From assembly GCF_047663525.1 (NCBI RefSeq), contig NC_092594.1, positions 33,713,001-33,777,000 of the forward strand: DNA of 64,000 nucleotides, read 5' to 3'. The notes under the pieces were generated by a model, which was not told where the DNA came from, ran no database searches, and saw only the letters and a program-made list of their open reading frames with translations. The position numbers and the translations under genes are program-made. Numbering within the stretch: the stretch's first letter is position 1; the number at the start of each line of letters is the position of its first letter. Shown here piece after piece: positions 1 to 11,200 of this stretch. Source of the DNA: Anas platyrhynchos. Taxonomy: Eukaryota > Chordata > Aves > Anseriformes > Anatidae.

Positions 1-2164
1 CCTAAATGCAGAGGTCAGGATGCAAATGAAAACAAATTTTCTATTAAATATGATTGTGCAGCTTAACATCTGTGGAAAGCACGGAAAGAGCCAAGAATCT
101 TAATAATACTTGATTTTCTGGTCCGTAAGTTCTTTCAAGTGTTTTTAGATTAAGAAAAGACCAAAAGGATTTGGAAGACAAATTTGGATTATCAACAAAA
201 GTCAGATTTATTCAACTGTTTATAATTCACACATGTTTCTATCCTAAGGATACAGAAGGGATTCAGCCAGCCCCTCAAACTTCACATGCCATTTCTCTTT
301 CTTTTACAAGACACTAAGTATTTTAGAGTGATTAGAAGACTACAGAAAGATTCTGTCAAGTCACAAACTACTCAGATCCCATTTGTAATCACATCAGTGC
401 TTTCCACAGTCATTTACCCTGTGACCATAGATGTCTGTTGCACATCGTTAGATCCCTACTGATGCTGCCTAAATAATTTGTACTGAGTTGGTTCAATTTT
501 GTCATTGTGACATGCATAACTCTGTAGCATGTTGCTTTTCTCCAAAAACAGTTTGTAACTGTAGGTTACACAGATAAGAAAAAACACAAGAAAACTATTA
601 GGTACAACCACTAGATTCTATATTTCTAAACACAGCTAACAACACTGACAATGTCACAATTTATAAAGTAGTGAAAGCTCTAAAAATGTCTGAGGCACAG
701 AGAAAAGATTCATAAGAAGGTTTCCTAAGAAAGTAGAATGCATTTTTCCTCTACAAGCTCAGGCAATCTCTAAGCATCATTTGGAGAACTGTTGGGGTAA
801 TCTGAGATCAGTTCTGCAATATAATAGAGATATGGGTAATTTAAAGTAGTTAATGGTGTTGAGTGAGATTGCTGTGTGTCCAGTTCTTCATATCCTTGGG
901 TAATCCTCCCCTTTCACTTTCATTCAAGTGTAGTTCTGCTTTGCACTCTAAAAGTATATGTATTTATCCCCTTGAGTCATCTCCTTAACAGTCCCATCTC
1001 TAGACCAACCTCAATAAAAGAGCAGATGCCATATCCTAGGAGAGGGCTAACAGCTTGTTCTCACTGGAGGGAAATGTATTTCTGTTTTTATTTCCATGAC
1101 AGTGATACATGACAGGTAATTCAGAAATGGGATGCTATACACACTTTATGTTACCATTCAGGCATCCCACATATTTTCCCATACTAACCCAACAGAATAT
1201 TTACCCTCCTCTGTTGGGAAGACCTGTTCCAAAGTGCTGATATTTTTCTATAGGCAATGTAACACAGGTAAAACAGAGGAAAGATTCCAGAGTTGAATAA
1301 TATGAAGAAAAAGCCCTGTGTTTCCAATTGCAATTTAATTATACCAGAAAATATGTGTGCTCTGAGGACATGACAAAACACTGTTCTGAGCACTCCTCTG
1401 TGAACTCCTGAGGCTCCTCAGTGAACTGTGGGCAGCATTTTGCAGCCACTCCTCAACACCTCACTAGAAAATACAGAATTAAATTTGATTGCACTTGATT
1501 AAGCTCCATTTTGGCAACTGCATAAGCATAGGAACAGTGACTGATATTTAGCAAAGAATGACGGGAAGGGATAGTTTCATTCATATGTGGTAGAAAAGAC
1601 CCAAGCGAAAACTGATGAGAAGTTTACATTATCTATCCTTTCCCATTTAATCTTCAGTTAAACTATGTGAGTTTTTTCAGGATAATATAAAAATTATCTC
1701 TCAGGACCAGGAACGGATTAGAAGAAATAGCACTGCACATACTGTCATTCATGCAAAACCAGTATCATTGAGTAAATGAATTTTGGCTGGCAACTTGGTT
1801 TAAATTTAATTATAAGAAAGAAGACATTTCATGTCCTTCTAGAGATTTGTATCTCCTTTCTGAATAGGCATGGTATTGCCCATACCAGCCACAGATTTAC
1901 ACTCATGGTAGAAATTTCAGATTGCAAAGTTCAGTAGTGGCCTCTGAGTGTTTGGGTAAAATTTTTCATCCCAAGCAAACTCTTAAGCTTCAGTAATAAA
2001 ACAGACAATCTCCTGTCTGTGGTGTATTATCAGTCTCGTTTACACTAACAGCAAGCAAAGCAGTGCCTGAAACAATTCGCCCAAGCTAATGGTCTGTCTT
2101 ACAATGTATTTTAACTAAACCCCAAACTCCCAAAGAATATACTATCACTCTGAAGTTATTTAGG

Positions 2165-2400
2165 GTATGTCTGCGCAGACAACTGCAGACAGACATGGAC
2201 TCCTCTGTCTTCACTTTGAGCTGCCAAGACTGGTCCGGAAGCCATACAGCCGCGCCAGCCCTTCTCATACAAGCTTGGGCGCAGAGCCATGCTAATGCGG
2301 CTACAGACTTCCGGCATGCAGCTGGCCCAGGTCTGCCCGGTTTGGCTCGTAGGCTGAGCCAGTTCACATCTGTGTGCACCCAGTGGATCTACACAGCCTC
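2165..2400. other. GC-richer patch of unknown origin inside SLC1A7 intron 2
   Basis: This stretch stands out from its AT-rich surroundings by being GC-richer and containing several CpGs. Both strands hold overlapping open frames of about 86-97 codons, as expected in GC-rich DNA. Neither frame resembles a protein I know. It could be an old repeat such as a solo LTR or DNA-transposon remnant, or a regulatory element. Confidence 0.3.
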
Positions 2401-3474
2401 TTATGTAGTTATTACAGTTTTCAGATCTTCAAATATAACTAACAAGTCCCAATAGACAAAATTTGGTATGGCACAGTAGAGCTCAACAAGAACAGAATTC
2501 CATTAAAACAGCAAGAGCAATATTTTTCATTAGTGGGATGTTAAAAGGCCAATGCTTTCCCCAAATCAGAGAACTGAAAAAAAATAATATGGGTAAAAGG
2601 GTGCTATGCTGGAGTAGTTTCCTAACTAAATACCAGGCTTTAACAGCATGAGTAACAATGACCCACTCAGGAATCTGAGCAGAAGGATAAGGGATTACCA
2701 GAACTGATGGCATTATGGACAGGAATCCCCTTAAAGACAGACAGTTCTATATTTAGCATACCGTATTTAATTCAGCCAGCAACCCCCCAGAAGTATCAAA
2801 TATTTATTACTATCCCCAAATGAACCTTCAAATAAATGTAAATTTTTATTAGCATACAATTGCTTGTATCAGACACAACATACTTAGAGGAATGGGCTTT
2901 AAATTTGTTAAAATTCCTCGTCAAATTAGTTATTTAGATGTGTTTTTGCTTAGTGCAGAGCACAAAAACGTTGACATTAGATTTGAGTATTTCAAGCTCT
3001 CAGAACCTGAGAAACCAAAGTGATGCACGGGTGTCTTGGACAATCAGTTTGTCCTGAAAGCACTACCTGCCGGTGGAGGATACAAGTGGTGTAAAAAAAA
3101 AAGAAAAGGAGCTTATCATTAACTACGCTGAAAGAAAGCAGAGATTTTCTGGGTAGGCAACAGTATTAGAAAAAGCCTCGGATGGCCTCCTGTATATACA
3201 AGATCTTAGTGCACCGGAGTGACTGCAAACACCCCGGTAACAACTCGTGGTTCCTGACTCTTCTAGACAGAGCCATCTCCTGGCTAAAGGATGTAATACG
3301 GCACCGAGATCCCTTTGACAACCTGTTAAGTTCTCTTCCTTCCTCAGACTAGTTAATCAATTCTAACAGTACAGCTCAGAGATTCCTTGCTGATACACCT
3401 GTAAATAACTTACAACTATCAAAGGCTGTGTCAGAGCAGCTTTTTCCACTGTGCTGCTTTGACTCCTAGAATCT

Positions 3475-3500
3475 CAAAACAAACAAACAAACAAACAAAA
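3475..3500. repeat. (AAAC)n microsatellite
   Basis: About six copies of a CAAA tetranucleotide in SLC1A7 intron 2, running into a short A-run. Confidence 0.85.
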
Positions 3501-4389
3501 AACCACAAGGGTATCTAAAAGACTATACATTTTAGGGAAGGTATGTGACTTTACTCCAACCCTTTTCTGTCCTCAGTAGATCACTTGCTCATGTGACATT
3601 ATGTTTTCCTTGGAAAACTCTCCTTCTACCTCTCTAAAAAATCCTTTATTTTGTCTTGATGTTTTCTAGCTGTGTAGGACACAACCAGGTATGAATCTAT
3701 GGTCACATTAGGAGTGCCAGACATGCAAGCACCATGAATCTGCTTCATTCTGTACAAAAAACATGGGAAGTTAGATGCCAAGATGGGATTTAAAAATAAA
3801 ATTAGCACTGGATTGTGTTTATTTTCAGTAACTCTCAGTGACCTGAAGTCTAGAAACTTATCTTTCTCTTAAAATGAAAGATGAGTTTTTGGCATACCTA
3901 TTGGGTTCCAGAAAGAAGCTGAGGCTTCAAGTAAACGCACCAAATACTACAATTTTTTTTTTTCTCAGATCTGTTAAGATAAAGTTAGCTTTGCTACTCT
4001 CCATCACGCCTTATCTCTTCTCTCAGCACTGGGCTGAGAAGGTTTTTGTCCGTCTAACTGGTATTTGGTTGTTATTGTAGTCAGTTGTAAGACAGAAAAA
4101 ATTACAGGAGAGTAACTGTTGTCCTAAATTAGGCCAACCCGCTGCAAAGACAGCTACCATGCACCATCCCTGAGCATCAGGATCTAGATCATTAATTCTG
4201 CCACTGACAAAATTGCATTATTTAAGGTTCTGCCTTTAACGTACTAGGAAATCACTTTCACTTCCAGCTGAAACCATGCGTACATTAGTAATTCACTGGA
4301 CACATTTTTTTTTTTTTTTTCAATATTTATCATACTGCAGCAAATCTCCAAAAGAACTACAGAGGATTATAAATTAACTGTACTTTTAT

Positions 4390-5023
4390 TAACTGGCAGC
4401 CAAAAGGACCAACTGCACCCTGGGGTGCATCTGGCACAGCACTGCCAGCTGGCTGAGGGAAGGGACTGTCCTGCTCTGCTCTGTGCTGGTGCGGCCTCAC
4501 CTTGAGCACTGGGTGCTCATTTAGGCTCCACAGTATAAAACACATAAAACTATAAGAGAGCATCCAAACGAGGACTTCAAAGACGGTGAAGGTCCTATAG
4601 GACAAGGTGTATGATTTGCAACTGAAGTCACTGGGTTTGTTCAGCCCCCAGCAGAGCAGGCTGAGGGGAGGCCTCATGGCGGCCTGCAGCTCCCTCACGA
4701 GGGAGCGGAGGGGCAGGCGCTGAGCTCTGCTCTCTGGGGACAGCGACAGGACCTGAGGGAACAGCATGGAGCTGGGACAGGGGAGGGTCAGGCTGGGGGT
4801 TAGGGAAAGGTTCTTGACCTAGAGGGTGGTCGGGCACTGGGACAGGCTGCCCAGGGCAGTGGTCACAGCACCGAGCCTGACAGAGTTCAAGAAGCGTTTG
4901 GACACTGTTCTCAGACATTGGGTCTGATTTTTGGGTGATCCCGCATGGAACCAGAAGTCAGAGTTGATAATCCTTGTGGGTCCCTTCCAATTTAGAATAT
5001 CTTATGATTGTATGATTCTGTGA
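4390..5023 (+). mobile_element. CR1 LINE 3' fragment, plus strand
   Basis: The sequence aligns by eye with the last 630 bases of the long CR1 at 39183-41917. It begins in the ORF2 C-terminal region (CTGGCAGCCAAAAGGACCAA against CTGGCAGCCAGGAGGGCCAA), passes GTGCGGCCTCACC, and ends with the CR1 tail GGGTCCCTTCCAA followed by degenerate ATTCTATG-type repeats. The reading frame is broken by substitutions and small gaps, and the copy is truncated at its 5' end, as most CR1 copies are. It lies antisense to SLC1A7. Confidence 0.9.
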
Positions 5024-5076
5024 TTTTTCATCCACATTTGCATGGTGTATTTTTCATCCACATTTGCATGGTGTAT
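5024..5076. repeat. Perfect 26-bp tandem duplication next to the CR1 3' end
   Basis: The 26-base unit containing CATCCACATTTGCATGGTGT occurs twice, back to back and without mismatch, directly after the CR1 terminal repeat. Perfect identity suggests a recent duplication or replication slippage. Confidence 0.9.
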
Positions 5077-5420
5077 TATTTAAAATATTTAGATTTAAGG
5101 TAGGCTTTTTGATATGGTGGGTTATTTATTCATTTAACTTCTAGTTCTCTTGAAGGGAAAAGTCCTCCCATTAGGTGGAAGGAAGAAAACATCAATTAAA
5201 AAAACAACTAGTCTTTGAGCAAATAAAACCTGTATGAGGTACTGCAGAAACTTTCCTATTGATTAAAGATGTTCATAGCTCTACTTTCAATATGAATCTA
5301 CAGCAGTAGGTAATGCTCCCAGCACTTCAATATTTATTCAGTCAAAACCAAAGTAGTGCTATCCTATTTCTTATTTAGGAAACTTTAAAAGTTATTGGAA
5401 CGATCACTGTCTTCACTTAC

Positions 5421-6710
5421 CTTGAGACAACCAGGGGGAGGATCAGCATTTTCAGCATCCTCATCAGTAACTCACCGGGAAACTGGAAATAACTAATTTC
5501 CTAGAAATACATGGAGAGATGCTTATTGTTTTGAGATAAAGACTATCTGCCTTCATGAGACCTGCTAGAGCTGTGAGTCAAGTGGTACAATCAGGTAACA
5601 CTGGTAAAATCTCAAGCTTTAGTATATAAGGTAGCAAAGGTTATAGGCTTTAAGAGATCATTTTAAAATTCATTCAATTACATATTGTGTTGTAATTTAA
5701 CAAAACACGCAGGATTTTTCATTCCTTTGTAAAAGATGACAAAAATGAAATAGGCCACCTCCTAGGGACTACTATTAATAGGTTGCCTTGAAAAATATCT
5801 TCATTCTGCATTTTGTGTTTTGCTAGATATGTATGAAACTACTGCTTGGAAACAAAAAGTCTTCAGACTACAGATAGGGGTAGCAGAACATAGAATTATT
5901 TTAGCTCTTGTGTTTACTAAGTGCCATAATTTTTAACTTTTTATATTATACATTTTTTATATTGTATGCTCAAACAATGCATTCAGCAATGTATGTTGCC
6001 CTGTGTACACTGATAGACCAATACAGTAGTAAGAAATGAGTAGTCACAAAATAAAAAAGCTTAGTTTAAGTACACAGGAGGAGAAATCCCCAAGTGATTC
6101 CAATAACATGGTCTGTTAATGATGGGAGATCTTAAATTTATTAATATAAAATACTATTGTTATACTATAAACACTTGTACCGCCATACATCTGATGGTGA
6201 AAATTATTGACAATGTTTTCTTTAGACATACATGTTCCAAGGTAATATAAAATCCAACAAACATACGATACTGTTTTAACATTCATTCAATTTTTTATCT
6301 ATTCTCACAACATTGCAATGTAGTTATGTCATATTTACTAGCTATCTTAAAGACCAGAACACTTTGCAATACACGTTTGAGAATGTGTGAAAAGACCCAA
6401 AGAGCAGTGTGTAGATCAACAAATAAAACAAATTTAACAAATTTAACAAATACACATACATGCTTTTTATCTCAGAAAGTCCATCCTGAAGTTCCTCAGT
6501 TGCTATGTCTTTTGTTACTTAAGTACGATATTTTCTCTGCAGTGATACACTCAGCCATGCCACACATACCTGCTGGGAGAGACGTCTCGTCCTAAGGAAG
6601 AATCCGAGAAGACAGCCCACGGTGACCGACAGCACTGAGAGAATGAGTAAACCATTTCTTTTACAAACATCCTTGACCCGAGCGAGGATTGCATCAAAAG
6701 CCACTGCCAT
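5421..6710 (-). CDS. SLC1A7: SLC1A7 (EAAT5) excitatory amino acid transporter 5, 5' coding exons 1-2 only
   Basis: Two coding exons are visible on the minus strand. Exon 1 is 6710-6570 (47 codons) and exon 2 is 5500-5421 (26 codons plus 2 nt). The rest of the gene runs off the left edge. Exon 1 reads MAVAFDAILARVKDVC and then a hydrophobic stretch GLLILSVLSVTVGCLLGFFL (residues 20-39), the first transmembrane helix of SLC1 glutamate transporters. Exon 2 continues EISYFQFPGELLMRMLKM, the signature after TM1. The donors are CAG|GTATGT and CAAG|GTAAGT, and exon 2 follows a TAG acceptor; phases agree. The family member is identified as EAAT5 from the close match of exon 1 to human SLC1A7 as I recall it, and from its position head to head with CPT2, as in human. 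EAAT5 is a retinal glutamate transporter with a large chloride conductance. A GC-poor start region suggests a tissue-specific promoter. The N-terminus before DAILAR differs from human, so the exact start is the less certain part. Confidence 0.92.
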
Positions 6711-7929
6711 GCTGTCCTCCGTGCAATTTGGAGAAGAATCAGCATCCCACGGAGAGAGAATTCACTCACTCCTCTTGTAGGAGTGGACAGACCTAGCTCT
6801 GTATAGATCAGATCAAAGCATTTCCAGTTCTGCTTAGCTGACCTGCAAGGTCACCCCTCTGCCAATCGCCACCAAGCAAACAGCTGGCATTATTGTTCCA
6901 AATTAATACCAATAATCCTATTATCGACTACATCATTAAGAGCCTGGAAGAAGATTAGGGGGCTCTGGAAAATTAGAACAGAATGCAGTAGTATTTCTAA
7001 AACAAGACTGGTTCAAAACAAAGCAATGCTCTTGGAAGGAACGCTGTGTTTGAGTACATTATGTGGTCTTCCTGGTTTGGGATTTGGGGATCAATGTAAT
7101 TCATGCATACAAATGCATACAGGTAATGTTACTGCACCATTTTCCTGTGCAGGACAGAGCAGGTAACATTGTGAACTGGACTATCACAACAGGGCAAACC
7201 AGGTAAAACTGAACTTCGTTAACTAAAGCAGGCTTGGATATTTTGTTTTTGAGACCAAGAAAAGACTGAATGTGTAGCCTAAGAGCCACGTATTGATCAG
7301 AAAAGACTGATATACTGAAACACGAAAAGAGACCTTCTGGCATTTGGCATTTATTATCTTGGAAGCAAAATGATTTCACTTTTTCTCCTGCCACTATGTT
7401 GATTAGAGTAGGGCCAATTTACTTTCAGAGGATTACCAGACTAAGCCACAGGGATTGCTTTCCTTTCCTTTGTCATGTCTGCATTCAGCCCAACACTGAT
7501 TTTTATGCTAGTATCTGATATAATTACACTACTGTAACCATTTACCATGCTGCACTTACTGAAACTCTACTGTAGTGTGTGGGTTATCCTAAGATTATTC
7601 AGTGTTTTTATGGAAAATATTCCATACAGGAGAACAAATGTGGGTATTTACTGTTTTATTTTAGATCGCAATGCAGTACTTGTAGCTACATGCTCATGTG
7701 TGAGTCAAAAACTCATGAGACCAGACCACGGTCTGCAAGCAGGATCTGAATACTGTAGGATCAATATGACAAGAGTGCTGCTGTCAGGAGAATCACATAG
7801 TATGTGATCAGATTAGGTGATCATAAGTGTCAGGAGAATCCCATAATTTTTTATTAATACATGTGGTAAGAAAGCACTGAACTGACACTGCAAGCTCAGT
7901 GCAGGCACTTCCTAAAACTGAGGTGATTT
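6711..7929. other. Intergenic region between SLC1A7 and CPT2 (head to head)
   Basis: The two genes diverge from here, with 1431 bp between start codons. The left part must hold SLC1A7 5' UTR and promoter, but I see no TATA box or obvious element that fixes the start. Open frames here (for example 7101-7394 and 7547-7807) are unremarkable and not conserved to my eye. The GC-rich CPT2 promoter begins at about 7930. Confidence 0.6.
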
Positions 7930-8260
7930 TGTTACCGTGACAGCACGCTTCCCCAACGGAGGAACGTGGCAAGACCCCCTCCCTCCCTCAGGCGCCCCGG
8001 CCGCCATTTGCCCCCCGCGGGCGGGCCGGGAGCTCCTCGGCCGGGGCGGAGCTGCGGGGGCGGAGCCGTTGGGGCCGGAGCTGTGGAGGCGCCGCCGCCG
8101 CTGGGCCGCAGAGTGGGGCTGGGGCGGGCGAGGCGGGCGTCATGGCGGCGCGGCAGCTGCTGCTGCTGCGGCGGGGCTACAGCAGCGCGGGCGCTGCCGA
8201 GTACCTGCACCGCAGCATCGTGCCCACCATGCACTACCAGAAGAGCCTGCCCAGGTACCG
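7930..8260 (+). promoter_or_regulatory. CPT2: CPT2 CpG-island promoter with Sp1-type GC boxes
   Basis: GC content rises abruptly at about 7930 and falls again after exon 1. GC boxes of the GGGGCGGAGC type lie at 8043-8051 and 8056-8065, and GGGGCGGGCG at about 8121-8130, just before the start codon. There is no TATA box. This is the usual arrangement for a housekeeping mitochondrial enzyme gene. The CATGGCGGC around the start codon resembles a YY1 core, which is common near transcription starts; that part is inference. Confidence 0.75.
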
Positions 8261-11200
8261 CCGGGCTCGGCGGGGACGCGGGCAGAGGTCGGGCGCCGCA
8301 GGGCCGCAGCCCTGGGGTGTCTGCTGGGAGGAGAGGGCACGGGAGGGAAGGGGAAGGAAAGGGCACGAAAGGAAGGCGGCTTGCTCTGGCTGGCTCTGGT
8401 GTTCTGTGTTCTCTTCCTGAAACTCCGTGGAGAAGGATGGTTTTGTTCTTTAAAGCACAGATACAACCGTCAAGCCACTGTCGAAAGTTGAGATTGGAAA
8501 GTAACTCGTGTACGTGTAATGGAGTTACTTTATAGTTAGAGGAGGCTTAGAAAGGTACCGAGTAGGAAATCTGTAAGGAAATGTTCAGCACCCAGCAGCG
8601 AGTGGTAGTCCGGTACAGGAGGTGGCCACCGAGCTGCACCGTGCTCCTGAACAGAGGCTTCCCCTTGGTGCACCTTGTGACCCTGTGCTGCTTACGAGGT
8701 ACTAACACCCTTCACTGCAATAACTTTATAACAGGACAGTCAAGTTTTTTTTTTTTTTTACCTTGTTTTCCTTGTTGTCCTTCTCACAAGCAGCTTATGC
8801 TGTGAGGATGTATGTGCTTATATTCCCTTTCTTCCTCTTACTTAAGAAATTTTTAAACTATTTAGATAGTATGGAGGATAAGGAAGAAAGAAGATGGAAA
8901 AGACTACAGTGTAAGAAACTGAGTCTTAATCGGTGCTGTTGCTCATGAAGTGTGTGTCTCTTTTTGTTCCCCTTCCTTCAGACTGCCGGTTCCCAAGCTA
9001 GAAGATACAATTAAGAGATACCTGAATGCACAGAAACCTCTTTTAAACGATGACCAGTTCAGGTACGGACAAACAAGATACACATACTGCATTACCATTT
9101 GTTGCTTCAAAGCCACGGTTTCATATCAAAAATATAAATTATGACAGAATTTCAAATCTTTTATTGATTGCTGTAGGAAAACTGAAGAACTTGCTCATCA
9201 GTTTGAAAAGGGGATTGGAAGAGAGCTGCATGAGCAATTAGTTGCTCAAGACAAACAGAACAAGCATACTAGTTACATCACAGGTATGTTGACCAACTGG
9301 ATATTGAAGGAGCCCTTAGATCATTGTACTTGATAATACGTAGGTCATAATGCTGCAAATAAAACAGGCTGAAGCTTAAGTTCTCTGTTCCATAAACTTG
9401 GAATAACACCTGGTGTATTCTACCTGTGACAATATTTGAGCAAATTCTGAGTCTCTGGTGGAATGAAGAAGGTCCTTCATGTAGCTTGAATATGCCAGAA
9501 TTCTGCAGGATATAGTACTTAACAAGAATTATAGTCCCACAAAACACTTTTCCCTTTTAGAAAAGCAAAAATACCCTTTTAGAGTAGAAAATACCAAAGT
9601 CACTAGTAAAATATAATCAAAAGGGATGGGAAAGAACAGTGATGCTATTGGAGTTAAAACAAAAAAAAAACAACTGTGGAAGGAAGAGGTCAACCAGAAA
9701 GATAATATTTTATTTCAAGTTAATTATGCAGATGAAATTATTTTTCTGAAAAATAATTCAGCTTCGCTGAAAACAAGATTTCTCTGTGACATACTGTCTT
9801 ATTTTTATTTTGGTCTTTTCTAATGGAACATTCTGCATTCTATACTGCCATCATAAAAGGGGAAATAGATGGGAAATAGATCACAGCAAAAAGTTAGGTA
9901 TCCTTTCGTAGGGTAGATCTTAAAATGTAGGATGGGCAACTTTGTAGGAGTATTCTGTAGTGATAGTTTCCTGGGAAAATTCTCTCATTATGCTGATACA
10001 AGAGGTGGATAGATATTAAAGATCAGTTTTTCATGAGTTGCTTTGTGTAAATTTGAGTTTATGGTTTTTATTTTGTATTGTATTAATTGCTATCTATTTA
10101 CTGTAGGTTAATAGAGGAGCTTAACCAGTAGCTCCCCTAAGGAAAGTAAAGCAATCATTTCCAAATAATTCCAAGTTACTTAGCAATAAAACTGAACCTT
10201 GAGGGAGTTCAGAAAATATGACTAAGGTTTGGAAGGCAGAAATAATCAGTGCTCTGGACTTGAAACAACCCCCCCCAAAAAAAAATAAAATACTTTTTTA
10301 AAGAGCAAAAGAAAAAGAGATATACAGAAAGAGGAAGATGAGAATAAGGGAAACAAATTAAGAGAGGGAGAGTATGCATGGAGTTTTTAGGTTGTTCTTC
10401 TTCCTTGTTGCTTCCACTGGCATCCAAATACAAGTGCCTTCTTATGAAATTATTGGATGGATAGCAACAGAGGTGGAAATACTCAATTACTTAAGGAAGT
10501 TGAAGCTTACATGTTGTCTAGCGAATGCAATTCTGCCCTCACTGTTTATTGAGAGTGCCCATAAGGGTGTTAGCTTAACAAGTTGCACAGCTACCACAAA
10601 CTCTGTAGAGAATACCAGATTATTTCACATAAGCTGCTAGTCAATTTATTAGTTTATGCGTTCTATTCACTTTGTACAGTATCTGGGTTTTAACTGGTGC
10701 TGACTGTATGGTGTTTGTCTAGGCTAACCAGCATGCTTCTGCTTTGTGTCAATGAAATACAGGGTGTTCGTTTTCCTCTGTGTTTAGTTATTATTTTTAG
10801 GCCTCATAGAAGACCTGTTCTACTTTAAATTGTTTTCTGAAAATATGTATAGTTGCATCCATGCTGGACTTTCAAGTCCAAGTTTAAAAGGCTACATAAT
10901 GATGTGGAATGTGTTTTTAAAATCATAATGAGTGCCAGTTACACTCATCTAGAATTAAAATTATGACAGATCCATGAGTTACCTGTTGGCCTTCTTAGAA
11001 CTCAGCTAGAAATTTATACTTGGGAATGATCCAGGCTTGAAGTAATAATCTTTCATTCGTCAGCTGCCTTGAGATGAACTTGGTGTCCACTTGTTTCTGG
11101 TGTCTGCTTCCATACAACTTGTAATACCAAAACTTAACGAGTTCAGTGTTGTTAACAATGATGAAATAGATGCTACTTAAGAAGAAAAAAACAAACACAA

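Larger units (their letters stand above)
1..5420 (-). other. SLC1A7: SLC1A7 intron 2 (continues beyond the left edge)
   Basis: No further SLC1A7 exon is visible in either strand. I looked for the conserved continuation after exon 2 (SSLMSGLASLD-like and the TM2 region) and did not find it, so exon 3 lies left of the window. The interval is AT-rich non-coding DNA with a CR1 fragment near 4390-5023, an (AAAC)n run near 3475, a more GC-rich patch at about 2165-2400, and otherwise nothing I recognise. Confidence 0.75.

Noticed and set aside
7932..8535. Several long overlapping frames on both strands around the CPT2 start
   Set aside because: They arise from the CpG island's base composition. Only the frame starting at 8142 splices in phase to CPT2 exon 2.
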